Positions 10,101 through 19,338 are shown, counted from the first letter of the stretch. The stretch: DNA of 64,000 bases from Paenimyroides aestuarii (GCF_024628805.1 NZ_CP102382.1:868001-932000), one strand, 5' to 3'. The notes: a model not told the origin generated them from the letters alone. Numbers and translations: made by a program.

Positions 10101-10970
10101 TAAGTATTCATATCCATCCCACACGTATCTGGGTGTACCTGCGATTCCTTCACCTTTTGTACTACCGCGGTTATTTGTTCCTGCTATTGCAGATCGATAG
10201 TCGGTATATTGTATATTTTCAATACTTCGCGAAGGCAAAAACCCACCTCTAAAACCAGTTAGCGATGCATTTATCGTTTTGCCATTAAAATTTAATGTTC
10301 CAGCAACATCAATAGCAATTAGCCCGCCGGCTCTTCCGTTCCATGGTGTGGTTTTTATGTCGGAAGTTAAGGTTAAATCGGAATATTGCATTAAACGAAC
10401 CACTTGAAAACGTTTCACTCCTTGAGAGGTAGTTGCAGGTTTATTTTCGTATGAATATAATAGTCCGCCACCTGAACCGGCAGCTTTAAATCTTAATTCC
10501 CCACCTGATGACGTTACATTGTTCAAAGCTACCATATATTCGTAACGCCCTACATTATTGAGATTGAGATATCCAGAACCATTATTTGCGGCGTTTCCTG
10601 ATCCATAAAGGTTTGTATTCGCACTATTTATAGTTGCTCCTTGAATTTGAATAATAAGCAATAAATCGCCTTTAGAAATTTGATTATTTCCAAAGTCATA
10701 TAAAACGCCACCCACCAAAAATGGAGATGGAATGGCATCTAATGTAAAAGAGGTTGCTCCTGCGTTTACTGTAATATCATTCCCCATACCTGGAAAAAAA
10801 GAGTTTCTGGGCTCAGGAAATTCTTGCACACCATCTGACCCTGGCGTGGCACAAACTGGTTGTTGCTGGGCATTGCTCGCAGATATAACAAAGAACAAAA
10901 TGGTTAACAAAAACCCGTTGATTCTGCTTTTTTTGTTTGCTTTTGAAAAAAGATTCATACTTTTTTTCAT
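7149..10970 (-). CDS. Giant DUF11-repeat surface protein (1273 aa)
   Basis: Signal peptide at about residues 1-34 (…VISASNA|QQQ). The N-terminal half contains a glycine-rich region (about 300-480) resembling the glycine-rich domains of the next gene, preceded by a beta-rich segment. DUF11-type repeats (KTINN…AGDSVTFTITATNN and similar) occur at about 555-680, 730-850 and near the C-terminus, separated by Ig/PKD-like strands. DUF11 domains are extracellular beta-sandwich repeats of adhesins. The C-terminus ends NCDVRNISPK and lacks an obvious sorting domain. It lies 14 bp upstream of the 772-aa gene and 101 bp after the 539-aa gene. Probably exported to the cell surface; the partner that anchors it is unknown. 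Confidence 0.75.
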   Translation of the reverse strand: MKKSMNLFSKANKKSRINGFLLTILFFVISASNAQQQPVCATPGSDGVQEFPEPRNSFFPGMGNDITVNAGATSFTLDAIPSPFLVGGVLYDFGNNQISKGDLLLIIQIQGATINSANTNLYGSGNAANNGSGYLNLNNVGRYEYMVALNNVTSSGGELRFKAAGSGGGLLYSYENKPATTSQGVKRFQVVRLMQYSDLTLTSDIKTTPWNGRAGGLIAIDVAGTLNFNGKTINASLTGFRGGFLPSRSIENIQYTDYRSAIAGTNNRGSTKGEGIAGTPRYVWDGYEYLDQGATWQGYPNGDYAKGAPANAGGGGNVHNAGGGGGGNGGFGGAGGYGWPLANENPQTNNRNNLLSLQTGGRPGVALPSNVNNGLLFMGGGGGAGDANNSGDGARGGVGGGIVIITANKIAGNGFILANGGKGEPGAVASSGDGAGGGGAGGSVFINVKEPSTGNLYIQAKGGNGGHSTTVDLHGPGGGGGGGIIYYNANGANVTTDVTPGEAGRINAGQPVNAANYADFPAGANKLQNGSLPGTSGVVSSFSMNDLPSYLAASAYCYPALSIAKWRDSPLDSIPAGSMITYKIRIDNSGGGAKGVRVNDPLPASFTFVSATIDFDTTTGNPQSINNIGTPTNPILGTFDLVSGEGAYIEMNVQVPFLTTEGTYHNGVQVGYLDPTRVSGAPERIIYPPLNAISGQNTTYSTGNETVGGSNYNANQEGEEVIVVRPEIGISKTINNACADTAGNIYSIVLLNPNSYTLTNVSVTDVIDSELDVLSASGSGWTVSNVGNTYTLTLNTLAAATGATPFTSAPINITVRPKATATKSNWLNTATVPTSKGVSSSSVIMYQQPTTATASQVIFAGQCDDGIYYIQGNQPTVGVGKWEFVGDSGTAFFENPNQRNTRILGMQPNQTVSVIWKITNSSCGSVSSPPLSFTAPIRPTATISGGGTICSGAALDSAPAITVSLTPASGYKRIKYIDGGGFERFIVSSNNAPTIDIPRNFAGTYILLEVKQSTSNLSANDSGWNSICPGIVSGTAQINVVTTAPAGGVINYHGGPVCKGEIVPMSLVLTGHGGVVLGWQSSTDGNTWSAIIPGTENVTSYSPAVNTNIYYRATIGSIVVNGSPCFPNSFSGIAYVPVKDCNDISVAKTINNNTPNAGDSVTFTITATNNKEQNATGVVVQDKLPNGYTYQSHNAAAGTTYNQTTGVWNIGGLNTGQSRVLSVVATVNMSGQYTNKAVISCNEQETNYANNTAQVTPVPNCDVRNISPKTSKP

Positions 10971-11071
10971 TACTTTTAAGTGAAATTTATTTTTTTCCTA
11001 CTTGTATTAAAGTGTAAAAAAATTCTGTTTAAAACACTTTTTTAAGATGTATTGCCTTAATTATTATTCAG

Positions 11072-12691
11072 TTACTCTCTAACAACAAATACAATATTCA
11101 TATAGGAAACGTTACTTGCATTTGAAATGATACTGTATGTTAATTCACCACTTGCATTGATGCTTAAATTAGAAAAAACAGCGGTATCATAATAGGTTAT
11201 GTAGTAATATAATTCATTACTTCCATATACCGGAATATCTGCAGGTGCTCCAGTGCTCGCAACGATTCCGCCATTATAGGGCATAGAGTAACCAGCTGCT
11301 CCATGAGCAATATTGTAAGTTGTGCTTCCGGCACCAGCTTGTCCGCCCTGGAATTGTTTCACATATTCATCGTACAAATTTCTTGTTAAATTAGTACCAT
11401 TGGCAGATGTATCAAAAATCACTGCGGGCATATAAAAAAAACGCGGAGCTTGTCTTACTTGTTTTACTACGCCAGTTGCTGTAGCTACTAATGCTTTATC
11501 TGCTGTAACACCTGTTGGTAAACCCGATATGGTTAATGCTGTTCCGCCAGTTGCTATGGTTAAAGGATTTGCATTTTGGGTTATCGTTGTGGCTTTATTT
11601 AGATTTCCTCCTAATTCAACGGTTGTTCCATTAAGATTTAAACCGTTATTTGCAGTAGTTACGGTTGCAGCTGGTAGAGAAGCTGGCGTCCAACTTCCCC
11701 CATTGTACTGTAAAACTTGAGCATTTGTGGGAGTTGTTGCTGATATATTCTGTCCTCTTAATTGATTTGCATTCCATAAAGCTGCTGTATTATTAACTTG
11801 TAAACTTGTGTCGGTTCCGTTAACAACTGCATTAGATCCATTTGTAATAACAACTGCATTCGTTGCTGACCCATTGCTTGAAGCCGTGGTTAAACTATTT
11901 CTCGATATACCTATGTTGGGTGCAGTACTTGTTCCAGAATTTGTAATGGGAGCAGTAACTGATAAAGATGATACCGAGGAAGGCAGTGCACTCCACACGG
12001 CATTTCCTGAGCCATTGGTTGTTAAAACCTGACCATTTGTACCCGGAGTTATTTTAATAGGCGCAATTCCTTTATCATTTATACCAACTGTTGCTGCGTT
12101 TAACAAAGCTCCGGTTCCAGACCCTGAAGCAATTCTAATCCCGTCTGTTACACTTAGGTCTGCTTTATTACTAATCACCGAAGGTGTAATAGCTGCAGGC
12201 GTCCATGCTGTTCCGTTATAGGTTAAGACTTGGTTGTTGTTTGGGGCGGTAGTAGCAACGGGAATGCCTTGAATTTTCTCTACAACGTTTGCTCCTAACG
12301 TTCCGGTTACATCGCCTGCCAATGCCAATGCCGAAGCATCGTTATTTGCGAGTAATCGTTTCCAAAAACTATTAATTGCTGTTCCATCGGTCGTCCAATA
12401 ATAATATCCCGGTGTGATGGTTGTCCCAACAGTTGCGGTATTGTACACCAACAATGAATTGGTTTTATCAACATTTGTAGCTGTTTCTCCTTTAACGGGT
12501 AAAAAATCTGTTAAAGAGGCTAATTGTACTCTTGGAATTAACAAACCTTTGGTTTCGGACTGCATATCGATTACCGAAGCCTTACTTGGTTCATTGGTTC
12601 CAAATCCTTGCTGTGCATAGAGCCCTTTTGCACTAAATAATAATGCAAAAGTGAGGGCTATATGAATTTTTTTTGCTTTATACATAAGCAA
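11072..12691 (-). CDS. Fibre-like surface protein with 'GxGTxxPxxA…KGLLIPR' head (539 aa)
   Basis: Signal peptide (about 1-26, …KGLYA|QQG). It then has the shared N-terminal motif GFGTNEPSKASVIDMQSETKG followed by LLIPRV, and a short YYYWTTDG segment. A middle of low-complexity beta repeats (about 100-400) has phrases such as NNQVLTYNGTAWTP and NAQVLQYNGGSWTP. The C-terminal domain is unlike those of its two neighbours: FFYMPAVIFDTSANG through to the end (about 420-539). The repeats resemble shafts of fibrous proteins. Two sister genes with the same head lie upstream in the cluster. Function unknown; inferred to be an extracellular fibre subunit. Confidence 0.7.
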   Translation of the reverse strand: MLMYKAKKIHIALTFALLFSAKGLYAQQGFGTNEPSKASVIDMQSETKGLLIPRVQLASLTDFLPVKGETATNVDKTNSLLVYNTATVGTTITPGYYYWTTDGTAINSFWKRLLANNDASALALAGDVTGTLGANVVEKIQGIPVATTAPNNNQVLTYNGTAWTPAAITPSVISNKADLSVTDGIRIASGSGTGALLNAATVGINDKGIAPIKITPGTNGQVLTTNGSGNAVWSALPSSVSSLSVTAPITNSGTSTAPNIGISRNSLTTASSNGSATNAVVITNGSNAVVNGTDTSLQVNNTAALWNANQLRGQNISATTPTNAQVLQYNGGSWTPASLPAATVTTANNGLNLNGTTVELGGNLNKATTITQNANPLTIATGGTALTISGLPTGVTADKALVATATGVVKQVRQAPRFFYMPAVIFDTSANGTNLTRNLYDEYVKQFQGGQAGAGSTTYNIAHGAAGYSMPYNGGIVASTGAPADIPVYGSNELYYYITYYDTAVFSNLSINASGELTYSIISNASNVSYMNIVFVVRE

Positions 12692-12706
12692 TAATTGATT
12701 TTTTTA

Positions 12707-15481
12707 TTAGTTTCTACCTACAACTTCCCAAGCGGTGCCGTTCGATTTTACAATCCAACCTTGATACGGCAAACTACCATAAGTAAGCGTTGTACCACCC
12801 GTCTCGCGAATATTCAAATAGTAATCTGGTTCTGAAGTATTTGCTATTTTAACGTTTACAACCTGACCTTTGTTATCTGCTGAAGGTGTTGGCAATGTAA
12901 TGTCGATATCTTCAGAAGCACCAATTGTTGCTGAAATTGTTATTTCTTGTACAAAACTATTGTACCCTGCAATTGCAGTTACGGTTTGGCTTGCTGTAAC
13001 ATCTACTGCAATAGAACGAACAGCTTTTCTTAAAACACCGGTTGCACCTTCTGCATACATCACTTCGCTTGCTGCTGTGGGAACGATTAATCCTTCTACT
13101 GCTAAGGTGTTCGATGCACCTGCTGTTTTAATTACTGTAGCTGCTTCGTTTAATGTTCCTCCTAAAATAATATCTCCATCGGTAGCTTTGCTGATACCAT
13201 TATCCACCAAAACCAAACTGGTTGGTGCTGTTGGTGTCCACTCGTTTGTAGTGTTGTTAAAAGTCATCACCTGATTTGCAGTTGGTGCTGTTGCTGATAC
13301 TGCTGTTCCTTGAATTGCAGCTACGTTGGTGTCGTTTAAAGGTCCGGTTACATCGCCAGATAAAACAACATTACTTTCATTAACGGATAGTGAGCCGTCT
13401 GCTGCAATGGTTATTTCTTCGCCAGTAGCCGCCGATTGTTTTACAACACCTAAACTAGTAGCCGAAGCTGTTGCAATACTCACCTCATAATCGGTGCCGC
13501 CGTTTGCATTTGCTGTTCCTGCATCTTTTGCCAATGGTGCTTCAAAAATGTAATTATCTTTATTGGCTAACGCACTTTGATTAATCCAAGCAACCTCTCC
13601 ATTGGAATTGGTAACCATCACTTGGTTTACTGTACCACCTGTATTGGTTGTAGAACCTGGCGCTTGTATATCTTCTGCCTCAATGGTACCGTTTAGTATT
13701 TTTTCAGATGTAATGGCGTTATCGGCTATTCCTAAGGTTACATCGGCCAATACACTTTTAGCTACTGAAGTATCTGTTCCCACTGTTGTTCCCGCAGTAA
13801 CGGTAATTCCAGATCCTGTTAAGGTTTTCCCTGCTGCATCTGCAACTGTTTCATAAGATACACCACCTGAGCCATCTGCTGTTGGAATCATCCCTGCATC
13901 TACATTTGCACCTGTTGCTGCATCTTTAGATTGCATTTTATCTGCAGTAACAGCTCCATCTGTTAATTCCACATTGCCTATTGAACCTTGTTTAATACTT
14001 AATCGGGTTGCTACCAAAACGGCATTTTCTAAAGAAGTTATATTAGAAGTATTATCGCCTACAACAATTTTACCATCGGTTGTTAAATCTTCACCGGCTG
14101 CAGCTGCAATGGTTTGATAGGTTACTCCTCCTGTTCCATTTGCTGTTGGAACGGTGTTTGCCGGAGCGGTTGCAGTAACTGCACCTGTTGCATCGGTCAC
14201 CGTAGATGTCATTTTATTTGCTGATACCGATCCTTCTGCTAAATCAGCATTTTCTACTGCTCCATTAATAATGTTTTCAGATGCTACTGAATTATCTGCC
14301 AACTCTGAAGCCCCAACTGCATCTGGTGCAATTTGTTGCGCTGTGATGGCATCGTCCTTAATTTTTAAATATGTTGGTGTAAGTACAGCACCGTCTAATT
14401 GGTTGGCTGTGGCATTAGAAGCGGCAGTATTGTCTGCCCCCACGCCAATGATATTATCGGTTGTTAACGTTTTACCAATTGCTGTGGAAGGATTTTGGTA
14501 TTGCACTTCGGTGGTTCCCGCATTGTCAACAACTGTTGCAATTTGACCCACTGTTGCCGCTCCAGGATTTAATTTTTCCGGACCGATTGATCGGTTGTTA
14601 ACTCCTAATTCCACATCTTTTAACAAGCTGTTTGCAATGGCTGTATCGGCACCGTTTAATGAAATAATTCCACCAACGCTTGAAAGTTCTTTCGCTGTTA
14701 AATTATCTGCTGCAATAGCATCTTCAATCAACGTTTTTGGAGCAACTTGCTTTAAGATACCATCTGTTCCCATCACCATGATGTTTTGTGTTGCTGGATC
14801 AAAACCTGTTGTATCTAAAACTTCTAAACCAGTAATAGCTAATGTTTTTCCTGTAGTTGGATCTGTTACAATTTCTGTACCCGAAGTATCGGTTAATGTA
14901 CCACCTATTCCAATTTCATTAGTCACAGCACCCGTAGTTGGGTTGGTTACGGGAGTAATTGTAATTCCGTTTACACCGCTAATAAATGCAGAGGCATCTA
15001 CCCATTTTGATTCTAATTCATTTGTTGTTGGATTTTCAACCGTTACCAAAACTTGCCCTTGGGTACCTTCTGCCACGCCAACTGTATAAGTGGTTGTGAT
15101 GCCATCTGCTGAAACCGAAGAATCGACTTGTACATTTGTACCTGCAACAACTTTGGTGATTTTTTCTGATGTGGTTGATACTATACGCACCCATCTATTG
15201 GTATCCCAATAATAAAAACCTGGTGTAACTGCTGTTGCTCCCGCGCCCGCAGTAGCTTGGTTATACACTAATAATGACTGTGCAGGAATTTCTGTAACAG
15301 GTGATTGATTATCGGTTGCTACTAAATTTAAACGTGGAATTAACATACCGCGCTTCGACGAAACCACATCAACCGCTGCAGATTTATCTGGTATATTGGT
15401 TCCAAAACCTTGCTGTGCAAACGTATTTGTTGTTGCTAACATTGCAAAAGCAACACATGCTGATAGTAATAATTTTTTCAT
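12707..15481 (-). CDS. Long fibre-like repeat protein (924 aa)
   Basis: Signal peptide (about 1-22, …TNTFA|QQG), then the head GFGTNIPDKSAAVDVVSSKRG and MLIPRLNL. Residues about 100-800 are tandem, degenerate repeats of the type DNSVASENIINGAVENADLA and VTADKMQSKD, with spaced A/I-D-N-A/G-V cores, as in shaft segments of trimeric fibres. The last ~80 residues form a small beta domain (ITLPTPSADNKGQVVNV … LPYQGWIVKSNGTAWEVVGRN) shared with the 269-aa neighbour. 15 bp separate it from the next gene. Probably an exported, elongated appendage or adhesin; no enzyme motif. The long antisense frames here come from the repeats and are not genes. Confidence 0.7.
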   Translation of the reverse strand: MKKLLLSACVAFAMLATTNTFAQQGFGTNIPDKSAAVDVVSSKRGMLIPRLNLVATDNQSPVTEIPAQSLLVYNQATAGAGATAVTPGFYYWDTNRWVRIVSTTSEKITKVVAGTNVQVDSSVSADGITTTYTVGVAEGTQGQVLVTVENPTTNELESKWVDASAFISGVNGITITPVTNPTTGAVTNEIGIGGTLTDTSGTEIVTDPTTGKTLAITGLEVLDTTGFDPATQNIMVMGTDGILKQVAPKTLIEDAIAADNLTAKELSSVGGIISLNGADTAIANSLLKDVELGVNNRSIGPEKLNPGAATVGQIATVVDNAGTTEVQYQNPSTAIGKTLTTDNIIGVGADNTAASNATANQLDGAVLTPTYLKIKDDAITAQQIAPDAVGASELADNSVASENIINGAVENADLAEGSVSANKMTSTVTDATGAVTATAPANTVPTANGTGGVTYQTIAAAAGEDLTTDGKIVVGDNTSNITSLENAVLVATRLSIKQGSIGNVELTDGAVTADKMQSKDAATGANVDAGMIPTADGSGGVSYETVADAAGKTLTGSGITVTAGTTVGTDTSVAKSVLADVTLGIADNAITSEKILNGTIEAEDIQAPGSTTNTGGTVNQVMVTNSNGEVAWINQSALANKDNYIFEAPLAKDAGTANANGGTDYEVSIATASATSLGVVKQSAATGEEITIAADGSLSVNESNVVLSGDVTGPLNDTNVAAIQGTAVSATAPTANQVMTFNNTTNEWTPTAPTSLVLVDNGISKATDGDIILGGTLNEAATVIKTAGASNTLAVEGLIVPTAASEVMYAEGATGVLRKAVRSIAVDVTASQTVTAIAGYNSFVQEITISATIGASEDIDITLPTPSADNKGQVVNVKIANTSEPDYYLNIRETGGTTLTYGSLPYQGWIVKSNGTAWEVVGRN

Positions 15482-15530
15482 TTTGATAATAGATTCTAAA
15501 TTAGTTTAGTTATTTAATATGTATTTGTTT

Positions 15531-16340
15531 TTAAAATTTTTCAACGATTTTCCAAACAGTTCCGTCTGAAACAAAGTTCCAACCTGAATAAGGCAGTGCG
15601 GTATATAGACCTCCCGGCACTCCTTCAATAGCCCCAGAAACATTCACAAAGTTGCTTTCGTTATCATCATATTTTTTAATAGTGAATTTTTTTCCTTTGT
15701 TGTTTTGTGGATTGGGCAACGAAATCGTAACCGTATTTGCGCTTGCATCAGCAAACAGTACCACGTCTCCTATCGTGGCATTGTAATCTTGGTTTACTTG
15801 TTTTATTCCGTTCAATGCTTCAAAGTTTACTGACAATTCACCCGATTGACTAATCAATACAGAAGGGTTTACAGCTGCTTCTTTTACCACGCCTAATGTT
15901 GATGCATTGCCAGCTGTTGCCCCTTTCGCGGTTGCTACATTCACTTTCCAATTGGTTTTGTTTGGGTCTGTTGGATCAATACTGGATGTTACCGTAGTGT
16001 TTTCTCCATCTACTAAACCAACTGTTTTTATAACCGCATTTAAATCGGTTTCGTTGATAATACGGTTCCATTTGTTATCCATCCAATAATAATATCCTCT
16101 TGATAAGGTGCCCGATGGATTGGTATTAAAAACCAATAACGACTCTACATTTCCGTTTGAAATGGTCATTGCATCTGTAATACTTTTTAAAGGCACACGC
16201 GGTATTAAAATACCTTTATTAGTAGCTGCTACTTCTAGTTGAGCAGATTTATTAGGACTTAAAGTTCCTATACCTACCTGTGCATATGTAGCTGCACTAA
16301 AAAGTAAAATTCCAATAAAAGGTAATCTGTTTTTCATCAT
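15531..16340 (-). CDS. Short fibre-like protein, head plus tip domain (269 aa)
   Basis: Signal peptide (about 1-20, …AATYA|QVG), the shared head GIGTLSPNKSAQLEVAATNKG plus ILIPRVPL, a YYYWMDNKWNRI segment, and only a short middle. The C-terminal domain (ISLPNPQNNKGKKFTIK … LPYSGWNFVSDGTVWKIVEKF) is the same as in the 924-aa neighbour. It is thus a minimal version of the 924-aa protein without the long shaft. First of the three fibre genes, separated from the OmpA-like gene by a 92-bp gap with a hairpin. Could be a base or cap subunit; that is inference. Confidence 0.7.
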   Translation of the reverse strand: MMKNRLPFIGILLFSAATYAQVGIGTLSPNKSAQLEVAATNKGILIPRVPLKSITDAMTISNGNVESLLVFNTNPSGTLSRGYYYWMDNKWNRIINETDLNAVIKTVGLVDGENTTVTSSIDPTDPNKTNWKVNVATAKGATAGNASTLGVVKEAAVNPSVLISQSGELSVNFEALNGIKQVNQDYNATIGDVVLFADASANTVTISLPNPQNNKGKKFTIKKYDDNESNFVNVSGAIEGVPGGLYTALPYSGWNFVSDGTVWKIVEKF

Positions 16341-16383
16341 TTTTATATTTTTTGTTAGATGAAATTTTTCATCATTTATTTTT

Positions 16384-16421
16384 AAACAGACTGATTTTTT
16401 GGTTGGAAAACCAGCCTGTTT
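16384..16421 (-). promoter_or_regulatory. Intercistronic hairpin between the fibre genes and the OmpA-like gene
   Basis: AAACAGACTG (16384-16393) pairs with CAGCCTGTTT (16412-16421), one G-T pair, and an inner GGTTGG/CCAACC-type stem sits in the loop. There is no T run after it on the minus strand, so it looks more like an RNA-stability or attenuation structure than a terminator. Because transcription comes from the OmpA side, this sits upstream of the 269-aa fibre gene and could set the ratio of fibre to export/anchor proteins. Confidence 0.45.
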
Positions 16422-16432
16422 ATATATTATTC

Positions 16433-18394
16433 TTACATCTCCACGATAATAAACTCGGATCTACGGTTGGCTTGGTGTGCTTCTTCGCTACACTGCACTC
16501 CGTCGGCACATTCGTTGACTAATTGACGCTCGCCATAGCCTTTCGATGTTAATCGTGACGAACTGATACCTTGGTCAATCAACCATTCTCTGGTCGATTT
16601 TGCGCGGTTCTCAGACAATCTGTCGTTGTACTTGTGCGATGCACGGCTGTCGGTATGCGAACGGATGTCGATTTTCATCGTTGGATATTCTTCCAATACC
16701 GCCAATACTTTTGCCAGCTCTGCCGCTGCATCCGGACGGATGTTGTATTTGTCTAAATCAAAATAAATCGGATTCAGTTTTAATACTTTAAACAAGTCGT
16801 CGCCTACTTTTACAGGGGTTTTAGCTGGTTCCAAAACAATGGTGTGCTCGGTTACACCGCTTTCATTAGGCAGGCTCACTGCATCTTCTTTGGCTATGTA
16901 GCCTTCTTTTTCTGCTTTTAAGCGGTAGGTTTCCCCACATTTGAATTCGTTGTTGAACACATAACCGCCGTTTTGGTAGCGGTTGCTGTTTTCTAATTCG
17001 CCGTACAAATTGTTGTACAACGTTACGTTGGCATCGCTAATAATGTTGCGGGTTTTTGCATCGACTACTTTTAAAAGCAATTTTTGGATGCATTCTAGTT
17101 GCAACGGTTTGGTTTCATGGAAACTGTAAATATCGTCGTTGCCGTTGCCGCCCTCACGGTTGCTTGAAAAGAAGCCTTGTTTGGTGTTTGGGTCGATATA
17201 ATACGCAAAATCATCTGCATTTCCGTTGATTGGTGCTCCTACGTTGTGGATTTCCCCAGGTTGGCTGTTTCTGTCTAATTTTGTGGCATATACATCAAGT
17301 CCGCCTAGTCCTACTCTACCGTCGCTTGAAAAATACAATTCCCCACTTTCGGTTACAAACGGAAAGGTTTCTCTGCCTTCGGTGTTGATCCCCTCACCCA
17401 TGTTTACAGGTCCGCCAAAAGCTCCTGAGGGATGAATTGCTACCTGCCACAAATCCGATTCGCCGAAGCCTCCCGGACGGTCGCTCGCAAAATACATTGT
17501 GGCTTCGTCTGGGCTTAAGGTGGGGTGTGCCGTGTTGTAGCCGTCCATATTGAACGGTAACTCGGTTATGTGCTCCCATTTGCCATCCACGTTTTCTGCA
17601 CGGTAGATTTTAAGCTTCGTGTTTTTGTCGGCATCGTATTTACGGGTATGGTTGATGTAGTTGTTGCGTGTGAAATACATCGTGTTGCCGTCTTTGGTGA
17701 TTACCGCTGTGGATTCGTTAAGTGGTGATTTTACCTTTCCTTTCAATCGGGTTACTTTATCATCTTTGCTTGCCGTTTCGGCTACGCTGTACAAGCTGGT
17801 AAAGGCATCGCCTGTCCAGGTGTGTTCGCGTTTGTGCAAGCTGCCCGTGTCGCGCGCGCTGGTAAAGTACAATTGGTTGTTGTGTACATAGCTTCCGTAA
17901 TCGGAATAAGGCGTGTTGATCTCCAAGTTCTTGATCTGGTCGTAGCGACCTGAATTGGCTTGTATCTGCTTTTTAAGCGCGGCTTCGTTCTGGCGGATTT
18001 TAGAACGTTGCGTGTGGCTGCCGGCTTTGTTTACAAACTGGTCGTAATAGCGCTTTGATTCGCTTTCTTTGCCCACGTGTTGCAAGGTTTGGGCGTAGCG
18101 GTAATAGTACTCGCTGCCAATGTTTTCGCTGCCAAATTCTTTGAACAAGCGTTCGTAGTGCTTTTGGGCTTCGCCATAGCGTGCGTTAAAGTAGTAGGCG
18201 TTGCCTAACTTTTCTAGTACATCCTTCCCGGCATAGCCGCGGTTGGCTACTTTCTCGTAAATGCTGATTGCATCTACATAAGCCCATTGGTTGTAGTCTT
18301 TATCGGCTGTATTTAATCCCGCTTGTGCTTGTGCCCCCGTGTTCCCCAGCATAAAGGCGGTGAACAAAGCGGCTCTATATATCCCTTTTTTCAT
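16433..18394 (-). CDS. OmpA-family protein with TPR and PD40 repeats
   Basis: 653 aa. Signal peptide (about 1-24, …GAQA|QAG); TPR-like helices (about 30-150); WD40-like/PD40 beta-propeller strands (about 165-420, with repeated LSPDEATMYFASDRPGG-type phrases); a carboxypeptidase-regulatory-like beta domain (about 440-525); and a C-terminal OmpA peptidoglycan-binding domain (about 535-653) with YFDLDKYNIRPDA, HTDSRA and the LSENRA…GYGE motif. Such proteins anchor outer-membrane assemblies to peptidoglycan and are often encoded after PorP/SprF genes. Here it follows the PorP/SprF-like gene by 32 bp. Likely the periplasmic anchor for the surface assembly encoded around it. Confidence 0.88.
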   Translation of the reverse strand: MKKGIYRAALFTAFMLGNTGAQAQAGLNTADKDYNQWAYVDAISIYEKVANRGYAGKDVLEKLGNAYYFNARYGEAQKHYERLFKEFGSENIGSEYYYRYAQTLQHVGKESESKRYYDQFVNKAGSHTQRSKIRQNEAALKKQIQANSGRYDQIKNLEINTPYSDYGSYVHNNQLYFTSARDTGSLHKREHTWTGDAFTSLYSVAETASKDDKVTRLKGKVKSPLNESTAVITKDGNTMYFTRNNYINHTRKYDADKNTKLKIYRAENVDGKWEHITELPFNMDGYNTAHPTLSPDEATMYFASDRPGGFGESDLWQVAIHPSGAFGGPVNMGEGINTEGRETFPFVTESGELYFSSDGRVGLGGLDVYATKLDRNSQPGEIHNVGAPINGNADDFAYYIDPNTKQGFFSSNREGGNGNDDIYSFHETKPLQLECIQKLLLKVVDAKTRNIISDANVTLYNNLYGELENSNRYQNGGYVFNNEFKCGETYRLKAEKEGYIAKEDAVSLPNESGVTEHTIVLEPAKTPVKVGDDLFKVLKLNPIYFDLDKYNIRPDAAAELAKVLAVLEEYPTMKIDIRSHTDSRASHKYNDRLSENRAKSTREWLIDQGISSSRLTSKGYGERQLVNECADGVQCSEEAHQANRRSEFIIVEM

Positions 18395-18426
18395 TTTTCT
18401 TTATTTTTAGAAGAAACGCGGCGAGT

Positions 18427-19326
18427 TCACGCGGCGGTATTTGTTAAACAATTCAAAGCGCATAAAAACTCGTGTGAGCCGTTGTTGTAATTTCTCAAGG
18501 CTTTGATGTCGCTGTCGTAGCTATAGCCTATAAACAATCCGTCGGTTACCTGGAAGCCTGCCAAGGCACTCCATGCGGCATCCCAGCGATAAGCGGCTCC
18601 TAAAGTAAACTTCTCGTTGATTAAGAAATTCCCTGTGATATCAGCTTGTAAAGGTGCGCCTTCTACTGCTTTTAACAAAAATGCCGGTTTAAACTTCAAC
18701 ATCGGGTTCAACTCAAATACGTGACCTCCCATTAAATAATAGTGCATCTTTTGCTGCATCGTGCTTTGTACGTTGTCGTCGTAGCGCGTGGTTTCTAAAA
18801 AATGGGGTGCCGATAATCCTACATACGTTTGTTCGTTATGCCAATAAACACCCGCTCCTATGTTTGGAGTGAATTGGTTGTTGATGTCTGTAAGGATCTG
18901 CGAATCGTTCGGGTTGTATTTGTTCAGCCTAGAATAAGCTACATTCAGCATATTGGCTGATCCTTTTAAGCCGAAGCTTAGCTTGCTGCCACGGTTGTTT
19001 AAATCTAAGGTGTACGAGAAATCTACACTTAACGTGTTTTCATCGGTCACCCCTAACCTGTCGTTTACAAAGCTTACTCCTAAACCTACTTTACTCTCGG
19101 CTATAGGGGTGTTTATGGAAAACGAATTGGTCGTTGGTGCGCCTTCTAATCCTACCCATTGGCTGCGGTGCAAGCCAAAGATGCTCAAGGCGCCTCTGCT
19201 ACCTGCATAAGCCGGGTTGATGTTGATCGTGTTGTACATGTAATTCGTGTACTGGGGGTCTTGTTGGGCGTTTGCCGAAATGCTTACCAAAGCTAACAAA
19301 GCCATTATCTTTTTTAATTGTTTCAT
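18427..19326 (-). CDS. PorP/SprF family type IX secretion system membrane protein
   Basis: 299 aa, signal peptide (about 1-20, …SANA|QQD), then the family opening DPQYTNYMYNTININPAYAGSRG and a beta-barrel pattern of alternating strands with GLGVSF and similar turns. PorP/SprF proteins sit in the outer membrane; SprF of F. johnsoniae is needed for secretion or attachment of the type B cargo SprB (family knowledge). The gene directly upstream (12 bp) encodes a protein with a type B sorting domain, so the two are very likely a cargo/partner pair. Confidence 0.92.
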   Translation of the reverse strand: MKQLKKIMALLALVSISANAQQDPQYTNYMYNTININPAYAGSRGALSIFGLHRSQWVGLEGAPTTNSFSINTPIAESKVGLGVSFVNDRLGVTDENTLSVDFSYTLDLNNRGSKLSFGLKGSANMLNVAYSRLNKYNPNDSQILTDINNQFTPNIGAGVYWHNEQTYVGLSAPHFLETTRYDDNVQSTMQQKMHYYLMGGHVFELNPMLKFKPAFLLKAVEGAPLQADITGNFLINEKFTLGAAYRWDAAWSALAGFQVTDGLFIGYSYDSDIKALRNYNNGSHEFLCALNCLTNTAA

Positions 19327-19338
19327 TGCTTTTTAGTT

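Noticed and set aside
12870..15089. Long antisense open frames over the 924-aa fibre gene (for example 14595-15089)
   Set aside because: They arise from the regular repeat codons of the real gene, have valine/alanine-rich nonsense composition and no start context.
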